Below, piece by piece: positions 1 to 5,474 of a DNA stretch of 5,814 nt. The position numbers and the translations under genes are program-made. The stretch comes from an uncultured Clostridia bacterium (GTDB taxonomy: Bacteria; Bacillota; Clostridia; Christensenellales; Aristaeellaceae), in NCBI GenBank assembly GCA_904420265.1, contig CAJFUU010000307.1:1-5814 (forward strand), in the 5' to 3' direction. Below the pieces are notes generated by a model. That model was not told where the DNA came from, did no database searches, and worked only from the letters and a program-made list of their open reading frames with translations. The stretch's first letter is position 1. Each line of letters starts with the position of its first letter.

Positions 1-36
1 GCAATCAAAGGTCCGGCGCTTCGCCGTAAAACGGCA

Positions 37-124
37 GCGCTTCTGTCCGCGCGGCGCTGCGCCCTCTGATGCTTCCATTGACTGTTATGAGGATGGAGCG
101 CTTTCACCTGCGCGGCGCTGCGCC
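37..124. repeat. Short direct repeat, two units
   Basis: Two units of about 28 nt occur at 37-63 and 97-124. Both begin AGCGCTT or AGCGCTTT and both end with the same 15-nt block, at 49-63 and 110-124 (GCGCGGCGCTGCGCC). No function is visible. A related motif with CCACCTGCGC followed by AGCGCTTCGCCG occurs at 421-442 inside copy B of the larger repeat. Confidence 0.6.
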
Positions 125-160
125 TGATACCGGGGAACTCTTTTACGTTGGCAAAGGCTC

Positions 161-400
161 TTCTCCACCCCGCGACGCTTTGCCGCCTTCCTGGGTGCTT
201 TGCCAATATTTGCCCATACGCCAGCCGCTGCGTCCCTTTCAATGGCGTTTCTATGCAACGCGCGCTTCTTTGCCGGAACATGCGGACGAAACCGCTTTCT
301 TTGCGCCGTCTTCTACTTTGCGCCATAATTTTCCTCTTCGCGCAAGCGGCGCGGCTTTTGCACGGAAAAAAGTGGCAAATACCCGTTTTCCCTCACAAGC
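161..400. repeat. Diverged tandem repeat, copy A
   Basis: This is the first of two direct copies. Against copy B, positions 269-293 (25 nt) match 525-549 exactly, and 318-354 (37 nt) match 576-612 exactly. The offset is 256 in the first block and 258 in the second, so a 2-nt net indel lies between them. Weaker matches extend left to a CTCCACC motif at 163-169 and right to a CACAAGC/CACAAAC motif near 392-398. The indel between identical blocks would shift any reading frame, so the conservation looks DNA- or RNA-level and not protein-level. Confidence 0.8.
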
Positions 401-416
401 GGCGGTAACCTTCCTT

Positions 417-658
417 TCCTCCACCTGCGCAGCGCTTCGCCGTCTTCCTGCGCACTTTGCCGGTATTTGCCTATGCGGAGGCCCGCCGCGCTCCTTCAAT
501 GGCATTCTGCACAAGGCATACCTTTTTGCCGGAACATGCGGACGAAACCCGCTTCCCTTGCGTCGTCCCCCTGCCTTGCGCCATAATTTTCCTCTTCGCG
601 CAAGCGGCGCGGTTTTTGCAAAGAAAAGAATTGCTAAAGCCCGTTTTTCCGCACAAAC
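417..658. repeat. Diverged tandem repeat, copy B
   Basis: This is the second copy of the repeat at 161-400, and it starts almost where the first ends, so the pair reads as a tandem duplication with a period of about 256-258 bp. The longest exact block, 576-612, contains a short inverted pair (GCGCC at 579-583 against GGCGC at 606-610) around an AT-rich core. Outside the exact blocks the copies differ at many positions, which implies an old duplication or independent insertions of the same element. Confidence 0.8.
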
Positions 659-690
659 ATATCCGCCGTTTTTCCGGCGTACGACCTGTT

Positions 691-710
691 GACGGGGAGA
701 AGTCCCCGCC
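691..710 (-). terminator. Weak candidate terminator after the glycosyltransferase operon
   Basis: A stem of CGGGGA (693-698) and TCCCCG (703-708) with a 4-nt loop, extended by a G-T wobble and a G-C pair, lies 35-54 nt downstream of the last glycosyltransferase stop codon. On the minus strand no U-tract follows it, so intrinsic termination would be poor. It may be a 3' end stabiliser or chance. Confidence 0.25.
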
Positions 711-744
711 GTGGCTTCTCACATTTACAACGCTTCGCGCCGCA

Positions 745-1764
745 TCAGGACTTTTTGTCCGCCGTATAAACCAAGTGTTTGCGGCGTTCACGGAAGCGGA
801 TGCGCTCGTAAATCAGGGCCAGATCGGGGCAAGCGCACAGCAGTATGGCGTAGGCCTTGCGCCGCACAGGCAACCAGAAGGCGTGTTTGGTTCTGAGCAA
901 ATCCGGCAAACGCTCCCGCAACTCGCGAATATGCCGTTTCCAGGAAGGATGGGTTCGAAAATGCGGACAATCCAAAATGGCGTTGAGGCACACAATGCGG
1001 ATATGATAGGTGCGCGCCTTGGCCGCCTCCAGCGATTCGGGATACTGCTTGCGCGCTATGCGCACAATTTCCTCGTGAGCGGCGACGCGGTCGTCCACCA
1101 TATTGTCGCCGCGCGTGCGCATGATGCTGCCGGGGCGTTGGCGGTAAAAGTAAAGATATTCGCCCAACACCACCGCCAATTCCGCGCGCGAAGCCAGCGT
1201 CGGCATGACAAACGCGTCCTCGCACTTCATGCCTACGGGAAAGCGCAGCCCTTTAAAAAGGCGGGCCGCGGTCATTTTATCGGCGATCATTTCCGTCATA
1301 CCCTGTTCGCGCCCGGCAAGCGCGTGAAACACCGCCTTATTGCCCACAATGCGTTGCGGGCTGTGCGCGCAGGGCGGCGCGACGCCCGCATCGTCATATA
1401 CTTCATAGAGGCGGAAAATGACAAAATCCGCCCCGCTTTCCGCTGCCTGGCGCAATACTTCGCAGGCGTCGGCGCGCAGGTAATCGTCGCTGTCCAAAAA
1501 TAAGTAATAGTCGCCCGTGGCCACGTCCATGGCGGCGTTGCGCGCCGAGGACAGGCCGCCGTTTTCCTTATGGATGACGCGCACATTCGCGTGCCCGGCG
1601 GCAAACTCGTCGCACATCCGCCCGCAGGCATCCGGCGAACCGTCGTCTACCAGGAGGACCTCCAGTTCCTCAAAGATGGTCTGCTCCGCAAGCGACTGCA
1701 GGCAACGCGGCAGGTATTCCTCCACCTTGTAGACGGGCACGATGACGCTGATTTTTGCGTTCAT
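745..1764 (-). CDS. Family 2 glycosyltransferase, third gene of the operon
   Basis: This is a 339-residue GT-A fold glycosyltransferase of family GT2 (Pfam PF00535 type), predicted to move a sugar from a nucleotide-sugar donor to a glycan acceptor on the cytoplasmic side of the membrane. Visible motifs are the N-terminal beta strand (ISVIVPVY, residues 5-12), VDDGS (39-43), GGLSSARN (69-76), the metal-binding DSDD (91-94), an ED pair (182-183) at the usual site of the catalytic base, and YFYRQRPGSIMR (205-216). The basic tail after residue 300 could touch the membrane; no clear transmembrane helix is seen. I chose the ATG at 1764 because it aligns with both paralogs and has a GAGGGGG site 10 nt upstream. 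A longer frame would overlap the previous gene heavily. It starts 1 nt after the second gene's stop, so it is translated from the same mRNA. The donor and acceptor are unknown. Confidence 0.93.
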   Translation of the reverse strand: MNAKISVIVPVYKVEEYLPRCLQSLAEQTIFEELEVLLVDDGSPDACGRMCDEFAAGHANVRVIHKENGGLSSARNAAMDVATGDYYLFLDSDDYLRADACEVLRQAAESGADFVIFRLYEVYDDAGVAPPCAHSPQRIVGNKAVFHALAGREQGMTEMIADKMTAARLFKGLRFPVGMKCEDAFVMPTLASRAELAVVLGEYLYFYRQRPGSIMRTRGDNMVDDRVAAHEEIVRIARKQYPESLEAAKARTYHIRIVCLNAILDCPHFRTHPSWKRHIRELRERLPDLLRTKHAFWLPVRRKAYAILLCACPDLALIYERIRFRERRKHLVYTADKKS

Positions 1765-1765
1765 A

Positions 1766-2755
1766 TCACTGTTTCCCCCTCTGACGGACGCGCCGTTTGT
1801 GCAAAAGCCGCGCCGCGCCCGGACAGAGGCACAGCGCCAGCGCATAGGCCTTGCGCGACGCAGGCAGCCATACGCGCGAACGGTTTTTCAAAAGCGCGCC
1901 CAGGTTGCGCCGCAGGCCGCGAACGTGGCGGCGGAAGCAGGCCGCGTCGCCGACATTCGGGTTGTCCATCATGTCGTTTAGGATATACAGGCGCATAAAC
2001 AGCGTGCGCGCCTGGGCCGTTTCGGCCGTCTCCGGCCAGGTTTCGCGGGAAATGCGCTCTACTTCCTCGTGCGCGAAAATGCGCTGATCCAGCACCTCCG
2101 GGCGAAGCGAGCGCATGATGCTGCCCGGACGCACCCGGTAAAAATAGAGCGTTTGCGCGGGAATCACCGCCCGGCGCACTCCCCGGAGGGCCTCAAAGAG
2201 GAACATCGCATCCTCGCCGCAGCGCACGTTCTCGGGAAAGCGCACAGCGCCGATGGACGCGCGCCGCAAAACTTTGAACACGTTTTCCAGCAGCCCTTCG
2301 CGGTGCTCGAGCAGCGCCAGGTGTACCTGCGGCCCCTCAAGCCAGATTTCCTCCGGCGCATCCGGGCGCGCAACCTCTTCGTCGTCCTGGACGCTCGCAT
2401 AGCGGAAGAATACGCCGTCCGCGCCCCGGCGCATGGCGTCCAGCGCGATGGCCAGCGCGTCGGCGCGCAGAAAGTCGTCGCCGTCCAAAAAGGCCGTATA
2501 CGTCCCCTGCGCCGCATCCAAACCGGCGTTGCGCGCCGAGGACACGCCGCCGTTTTTCTTGTGAATGACGCGCGCATTCCCGTTCGCGGCGGCAAATTCG
2601 TCGCAAATGCGGCCGCTTTCGTCGCTGGAACCATCGTCGACCAGCACAAATTCCACGGCGGCGTCAACCCTCTGCGCCGCCAGAGAACGCAAACAGCGCG
2701 GCAGATAGGCCGCCACATTGTAAATGGGCACAATGACGCTTATATCAATGCTCAT
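1766..2755 (-). CDS. Family 2 glycosyltransferase, second gene of the operon
   Basis: This encodes a 329-residue GT2 enzyme, a close paralog of both neighbours. Motifs in order are ISVIVPIY (5-12), VDDGS (39-43), GGVSSARN (69-76), DGDD (91-94), ED (181-182) and YFYRVRPGSIMR (204-215). The metal-binding motif reads DGD where the neighbours have DSD; this keeps both acidic residues and should be active. The middle part (residues about 125-175) is unlike the neighbours, and the conserved K of the WDK/ADK segment is kept at 161 in VFKVL. The ATG at 2755 has a perfect AGGAGG (2766-2771) 10 nt upstream and lies inside the end of the preceding gene, with an 11-bp overlap, which suggests translational coupling. 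The likely role is one step in building a surface polysaccharide; the sugar cannot be read from the sequence. Confidence 0.93.
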   Translation of the reverse strand: MSIDISVIVPIYNVAAYLPRCLRSLAAQRVDAAVEFVLVDDGSSDESGRICDEFAAANGNARVIHKKNGGVSSARNAGLDAAQGTYTAFLDGDDFLRADALAIALDAMRRGADGVFFRYASVQDDEEVARPDAPEEIWLEGPQVHLALLEHREGLLENVFKVLRRASIGAVRFPENVRCGEDAMFLFEALRGVRRAVIPAQTLYFYRVRPGSIMRSLRPEVLDQRIFAHEEVERISRETWPETAETAQARTLFMRLYILNDMMDNPNVGDAACFRRHVRGLRRNLGALLKNRSRVWLPASRKAYALALCLCPGAARLLHKRRVRQRGKQ

Positions 2756-3737
2756 AGGTCAACAGCCTCCTGTTGCGCCGGCAGCGGGCGCGCACATAAG
2801 CCGCGGTCAAATCCGGGCACAAAAGCGCGGCCAGCGCGTAGACGCGGCGCATCGGCCGCACCTGCGGGCAACGCAAAAACAATATCGAACCCAGGCGTTT
2901 CCACAAAAGCCTGTACTGATATTTCCAACAGGGATGTTTGCGGAAGTGGTCGCATTCAAAAATGGCGTCGATGGAGCGAAGCTGAATGATGTTATAGCGC
3001 CCCCAGGCCTTGTCAATATCCTCCGGGTACTTTTCGCGCGCGATCTCCACCAGCGGCATGGTAGCCTCCAACCATTGGTTCAGGCGGCCGTCGCGCACAT
3101 GGGTGATGCTCATTACGCGCATGCGGTAATAGTACAAAACGTCCGGCAGCATCAAAAGCCGGCCGGCGCGCGAAAGCAGCGCGGGCAACAGATAGGCGTC
3201 CTCGTAAATGCGGCCCAGCGGATAGCGCAGGCCCTCGAAGAGGCGGCGGCGGTAAATCTTGTCCCAGCAGAAATACTTGAACTGACGGTCAAACTGGGCG
3301 CAGAAGGCGTTGCGGTTGCCGTCGAAGAGACGTTCCTCCCCGCCGACCACCTTCATGACCGCTTCGTCGCCCCAAACGCTGGCAAAACCGAAGCACACCA
3401 CGTCCGCGCCCGTGCGCACGGCGGCTCCGTAGACGCGGGCAAAGCATTCCGGTTCAACAAAATCGTCGCTGTCCACAAAGCCGATAAATTCGCCCGTAGC
3501 CGCGTCCAAACCGGCGTTGCGCGCCGAAGACACACCGCCGTTTTCCTTGTGGATAACGCGCGCGTTCGCATGTTTTCGGGCATATTCGTCGCAGATGCGC
3601 CCGCTTTGGTCGGTGGAGCCGTCGTCCACCAACAGGATTTCAATGTCCTCCAGCGTCTGTGCGGAAAGCGATTGCAGGCACCTTTCCAGATAGTCCTCAA
3701 CGTTGTACACCGTAACGATGACGCTCACCTTCGGCAC
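2745..3737 (-). CDS. Family 2 glycosyltransferase, first gene of the operon (GTG start)
   Basis: This encodes a 330-residue GT2 enzyme. Motifs are VSVIVTVYN (4-12), VDDGS (37-41), GGVSSARN (67-74), DSDD (89-92), WDKIYRRRLFEGLRYP (158-173), ED (179-180) and YYYRMRVMSITH (202-213). It carries the full set of residues expected of an active enzyme that uses a divalent metal and a nucleotide-sugar. I chose the GTG at 3737 over the in-frame ATG at 3755. The GTG follows a GGAGGG site by 6 nt, it places the N-terminus level with the two paralogs, and the ATG would lie on or next to the predicted transcription start with no room for a binding site. The gene leads a three-gene operon driven by the promoter at 3760-3788. 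A surface glycan role is likely from family and context; the acceptor is unknown. Confidence 0.93.
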   Translation of the reverse strand: MPKVSVIVTVYNVEDYLERCLQSLSAQTLEDIEILLVDDGSTDQSGRICDEYARKHANARVIHKENGGVSSARNAGLDAATGEFIGFVDSDDFVEPECFARVYGAAVRTGADVVCFGFASVWGDEAVMKVVGGEERLFDGNRNAFCAQFDRQFKYFCWDKIYRRRLFEGLRYPLGRIYEDAYLLPALLSRAGRLLMLPDVLYYYRMRVMSITHVRDGRLNQWLEATMPLVEIAREKYPEDIDKAWGRYNIIQLRSIDAIFECDHFRKHPCWKYQYRLLWKRLGSILFLRCPQVRPMRRVYALAALLCPDLTAAYVRARCRRNRRLLTYEH

Positions 3738-3743
3738 GCGTAC

Positions 3744-3749
3744 CCCTCC
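3744..3749 (-). promoter_or_regulatory. Ribosome binding site that decides the GTG start
   Basis: GGAGGG (read on the minus strand, within a longer AAGGGAGGGG run) lies 6 nt before the GTG at 3737. The upstream ATG at 3755 overlaps this purine run instead of following it, so the GTG is the supported start. Confidence 0.8.
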
Positions 3750-3759
3750 CTTCATGTGC

Positions 3760-3788
3760 AGTATACCAGATGCGGCGATGAAAGTAAA
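3760..3788 (-). promoter_or_regulatory. Sigma-A-type promoter of the glycosyltransferase operon
   Basis: On the minus strand a TTTACT -35 box (3783-3788, 4 of 6 to consensus) is followed by exactly 17 nt and a TATACT -10 box (3760-3765, 5 of 6). A TGG triplet directly before the -10 box makes it an extended -10 promoter. The start point should fall near 3753-3755, giving a leader of only about 16-20 nt that is almost entirely ribosome binding site. There is no room for a riboswitch or attenuator, so control, if any, would act at transcription initiation. Confidence 0.8.
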
Positions 3789-3992
3789 GTTTTGGATACA
3801 CACCGGCGCGTTCCGCGCGCAATTATGCCCGCTGGTTTCGCCGGCGGTTTGACAAGGCCCTGGAAGGCATGATACCGGCAGCGCTTACGCGGCCTGAAAA
3901 ACCGCCTTCCGGGCCGCGTCCGGCGTCGCCAAAGCGATTGCAAATTGCGGCGCCGCCCTTTTCCTGCATTTCCGCCGCCGCATCCGCATGCT

Positions 3993-4008
3993 CCGTTGCG
4001 CGCAACGG
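3993..4008. repeat. Perfect 16-bp palindrome
   Basis: CCGTTGCGCGCAACGG is a perfect inverted repeat without a spacer. It lies more than 200 bp upstream of the glycosyltransferase promoter, so it is badly placed for a simple repressor site. A dimeric regulator site or chance in GC-rich DNA are both possible. Confidence 0.45.
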
Positions 4009-4064
4009 CCGTTTGGCGCATGGCCGCAAATTCTCCTGAACGCCGCCAAGCGAAACGCAACGCG

Positions 4065-4092
4065 AAAAGGCGCCCCGAAAATTCGGAGCGCC
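4065..4092 (-). terminator. Candidate rho-independent terminator (distal)
   Basis: On the minus strand GGCGCTCCGA and TCGGGGCGCC form a 10-bp stem with one U-G wobble and a 4-nt loop, followed at once by UUUU. The U-tract is short but the stem is strong. It would end transcripts coming from the VanW gene or from any RNA made within the hairpin region, before they reach the glycosyltransferase promoter. Confidence 0.5.
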
Positions 4093-4154
4093 CCAGGCTG
4101 TCAAAACCCCTCAGGAGAGCGCGGAAGGGCGGAAACCCTTTCGCACTTTCATCG

Positions 4155-4180
4155 TGCCCGACGGCATGTACGTCGGGGCA
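4155..4180. repeat. Stem-loop
   Basis: TGCCCGACG (4155-4163) pairs with CGTCGGGGCA (4171-4180) with one bulged G and a 7-nt loop. On the plus strand GGTCG and then six T residues follow, which resembles a plus-strand terminator, although no plus-strand gene precedes it. Confidence 0.5.
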
Positions 4181-4234
4181 GGTCGTTTTTTGCGCCGGAA
4201 AATCCCATTCCCCTGGGCAAAAATTGGAGAGGGT

Positions 4235-4273
4235 GGCAGAAGGCGAGAATCCACAGGATTCTGCGTTTTTGCC
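4235..4273. repeat. Stem-loop
   Basis: AGAATCC (4246-4252) and GGATTCT (4256-4262) form a perfect 7-bp stem with a 3-nt loop. An outer GGCA/TGCC pairing (4235-4238 with 4270-4273) flanks an open internal loop. Confidence 0.45.
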
Positions 4274-4312
4274 AAAGGCGGCCCCGGCGGGGAAGATACG
4301 CCCCGTCCGCCA

Positions 4313-4340
4313 GCTTGTCAAAAATACTTTTTTGATAAGC
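4313..4340. repeat. 12-bp AT-rich stem-loop
   Basis: Positions 4313-4324 pair with 4329-4340 around a TACT loop. The only imperfection, 4317 against 4336, is a G-U wobble if transcribed on plus but a C-A mismatch on minus. It lies 55-82 nt past the VanW stop codon. Confidence 0.55.
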
Positions 4341-4343
4341 CGA

Positions 4344-4370
4344 GGCGCCCCCGAAAAAATTCGAAGCGCC
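4344..4370 (-). terminator. Candidate terminator hairpin close to the VanW gene end
   Basis: GGCGC (4344-4348) pairs with GCGCC (4366-4370) and an inner CGAA/TTCG pairs around an AAAA loop, with a small internal loop that can form U-G wobbles on the minus-strand RNA. It begins 25 nt after the VanW stop codon, the usual place for a terminator. There is no direct U-tract, but the AT-rich stem-loop at 4313-4340 follows immediately. Termination here may be partial. Confidence 0.4.
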
Positions 4371-4394
4371 CAAAGAAACGGCGGCGCACAGCGC

Positions 4395-5474
4395 TTATTC
4401 GAACGTAGGCACCTCCGAGGCATTGTTCCAGCCGGTGTTCCAGCCGTTGTCCCAGCTATCTGCAGACTCCCAGCCGGAGGCGCCGGTATCCCAGCCGGAC
4501 GAAGCGCCGCTCACACGGCAGACGAGCGCGTCGCCGCTGACATATGTCTCAATGGTAATCGAACCTGTGCCCATATAGCGGAAGGAAAAATCCGTACCAG
4601 CGCCATAGTCGGTAAGGATGGCGTCGGCTGAACTATCCACATAATTCTGGTTGTAGCGGCTGCCGTAGGTGGATTTTTCTACGATTACAACGTCGGAAAG
4701 GTCCTTCACGGCCAGCCATATCGCGCTGGCCACCTGGGCCACGCCGCCGCCCACCACCTTGACGCCGCGCCCGTTGAGCGCGGACTGATAGCCGCGGCTC
4801 TGCGAACGCTCGCCGACAATGTCGTTGAACGAGAACGTGTCGCCGGAGGAAAGCGTCGTGCCGTTGACGGCCTGCGCCGCCAGGGAGACGTTGTTGCGCA
4901 GCGCGTCCGTGCCGCTGAGGTAAATTGTGGCCTCGCTGCGCGCCGTGCCGCCGGAAACGCTGTCAAAATTGAGCGCGCACACAAGCTGGTCGCCGGAAAT
5001 ATACATCTGGATGGTCATATCGCCGTGGTAGTTGGTGAAGGCAAAGTCCGTTCCCACGGATTCATCCACCAGAATGGCGTCCGCAGGGTCGGAAACATAG
5101 CTTTGGTTGTAACTGTCTCCGTAAGTCTTCAATGCGTCGTAGGAAATACCGTCGATTTGCTCAAGGGCCAGATACAGCGTGCTGGCCACCTGGGCCACGC
5201 CGCCGCCCACCACGCTGACGCCGCGCCCGTTTTCGGCGCTTTGATAGCCGCGCTGCGACGTGCGCGCGCCCACCACGCCGTTAAAAGAGAAACTGCCGCC
5301 GTAGGGCACGGCCGTGCCGTTGACGGCGTCCGCAGCCAGGCGGATGTTGGAAATGCGCGCGCCGGACAGGCCCAACGGCGTGGACGCGGACACATAGTCC
5401 GCCGCCAGCGCAGGGACGCACAGCGCCGAAACCAGCAGCGCCAGCGCAGTCAGGACAGACATCCATCGCTTCAT
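4395..5474 (-). CDS. Secreted protein with two tandem VanW domains
   Basis: This encodes 359 residues. Residues 1-24 or 25 form a signal peptide (MKRW, hydrophobic core LTALALLVSALCVPALA, then AD), so the product is exported; L at -1 of C19 argues against a lipoprotein. Two VanW-type domains (PF04294) follow at about 42-166 and 194-319. Each has an FSFN motif (62-65, 214-217), VG.R.S.RGYQSA (68-80, 220-232), a GGGVAQVAS core (90-98, 242-250), a YNQ.YV segment (122-127, 274-279) and DAIL...GTDF.F (132-146, 284-298). Equivalent residues are exactly 152 apart. VanW homologs usually have cysteine in the GGG.CQ core; both copies here have alanine (94, 246). Residues 327-350 are rich in W, G, S, D and N. 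VanW domains are found in Gram-positive wall and glycopeptide-resistance contexts, but their biochemistry is unsettled. The ATG at 5474 was chosen because AAGGA lies 9 nt upstream and a signal peptide starts there; the frame runs open to 5747. Confidence 0.9.
   Translation of the reverse strand: MKRWMSVLTALALLVSALCVPALAADYVSASTPLGLSGARISNIRLAADAVNGTAVPYGGSFSFNGVVGARTSQRGYQSAENGRGVSVVGGGVAQVASTLYLALEQIDGISYDALKTYGDSYNQSYVSDPADAILVDESVGTDFAFTNYHGDMTIQMYISGDQLVCALNFDSVSGGTARSEATIYLSGTDALRNNVSLAAQAVNGTTLSSGDTFSFNDIVGERSQSRGYQSALNGRGVKVVGGGVAQVASAIWLAVKDLSDVVIVEKSTYGSRYNQNYVDSSADAILTDYGAGTDFSFRYMGTGSITIETYVSGDALVCRVSGASSGWDTGASGWESADSWDNGWNTGWNNASEVPTFE
4425..4496 (-). repeat. Tryptophan-rich C-terminal repeat in the VanW protein
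   Basis: Residues 327-350 contain five segments ending in or starting with GW or SW (W at 328, 335, 341, 345, 349), spaced 4-7 residues apart with S, D, N, T and G between them. At the DNA level a CCAGCCG-like motif recurs about every 12-21 bp on the plus strand. It may be a wall- or carbohydrate-contacting tail; this is inference from composition. Confidence 0.6.
4725..4775. repeat. DNA repeat inside VanW domain 2
   Basis: These 51 nt match 5181-5231 at 49 positions, with a run of 33 identical bases. They encode NGRGVKVVGGGVAQVAS. The offset of 456 bp equals 152 codons. Near identity at synonymous positions suggests recent duplication or gene conversion between the domains. Confidence 0.85.
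5181..5231. repeat. DNA repeat inside VanW domain 1
   Basis: This is the partner of 4725-4775 and encodes NGRGVSVVGGGVAQVAS. The rest of the two domains is more diverged, so this core has been kept alike either by selection or by conversion. Confidence 0.85.

Larger units (their letters stand above)
1..744. other. Repeat-bearing intergenic region, no credible gene
   Basis: I see no gene here that I would defend. Several frames are open on both strands, but their translations are very rich in arginine, alanine and proline, match no family I recognise, and do not hold one frame across the two repeat copies. The region lies downstream of the last glycosyltransferase gene, which ends at 745. It contains two diverged copies of a roughly 240-bp direct repeat, a smaller repeat near the left edge, and a hairpin at 16-40 (GCGCT and GCCGT arms pairing with ACGGC and AGCGC, 3-nt loop, 2-nt bulge). 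It could be decayed mobile or repeat DNA. A gene that begins or ends left of position 1 cannot be ruled out. Confidence 0.6.
4065..4373. repeat. Hairpin-dense element with inverted similar ends
   Basis: About 300 bp contains at least six stem-loops: 4069-4092, 4121-4144, 4155-4180, 4235-4273, 4313-4340 and 4344-4370. The ends resemble each other in inverted orientation. The left end, read on plus, is a GGCGC...GCGCC hairpin with a CGAA/TTCG-type inner stem, followed by GGCTGTCAAAA. The right end, read on minus, is the same kind of hairpin followed by GGCTTATCAAAA. In addition, a 14-nt direct repeat (CCAG, two variable bases, TGTCAAAA) occurs at 4093-4106 and 4310-4323 with 12 of 14 matches. 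This could be a small non-autonomous mobile element, a structured RNA, or a cluster of terminators after the VanW gene. No target-site duplication longer than AAAR is evident. Confidence 0.5.
3789..4394. other. 606-bp intergenic region with many hairpins
   Basis: No credible gene is seen. A long minus-strand frame crosses most of the gap, but it runs through the promoter at 3760-3788, is extremely rich in arginine and glycine, and matches nothing I recognise. The left part (3789-4064) is plain GC-rich DNA apart from a 16-bp perfect palindrome at 3993-4008. The right part (about 4065-4373) is dense with inverted repeats and is described separately. Confidence 0.6.

Noticed and set aside
1..326. 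A minus-strand frame open for 108 codons to the left edge, starting with MAQ after AGAGG
   Set aside because: The product is heavily arginine-rich without recognisable motifs, and the same start in the other repeat copy leads to an unrelated short frame. It looks like chance openness in GC-rich repeats.
161..658. CRISPR array
   Set aside because: There are only two units, each about 240 nt and diverged. There are no short identical repeats with regular unique spacers and no cas genes.
457..1503. A 348-codon plus-strand open frame
   Set aside because: It lies opposite the third glycosyltransferase gene for most of its length and crosses the repeats. Its translation matches no family, whereas the minus-strand frame has every GT2 motif. 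Long opposite-strand frames are expected in GC-rich genes.
2724..3872. A 382-codon plus-strand open frame
   Set aside because: It is antisense to the first glycosyltransferase gene and runs through its promoter. No ribosome site or recognisable domain supports it.
3848..3877. A perfect TTGACA on the plus strand as a promoter
   Set aside because: No acceptable -10 box lies 15-19 nt downstream (best GATACC, 3 of 6), and no plus-strand gene follows.
3752..4423. A 223-codon minus-strand frame across the intergenic region
   Set aside because: It contains the promoter of the next operon and all of the hairpins, is very rich in arginine, and overlaps the end of the VanW gene. The possible internal start near 4023 has a badly spaced AGGAG.
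5417..5474. VanW protein as a lipoprotein with C19 as the lipidated residue
   Set aside because: The residues before C19 are S-A-L; leucine at -1 does not fit a lipobox, and an ordinary signal peptidase site (ALA before AD) follows.
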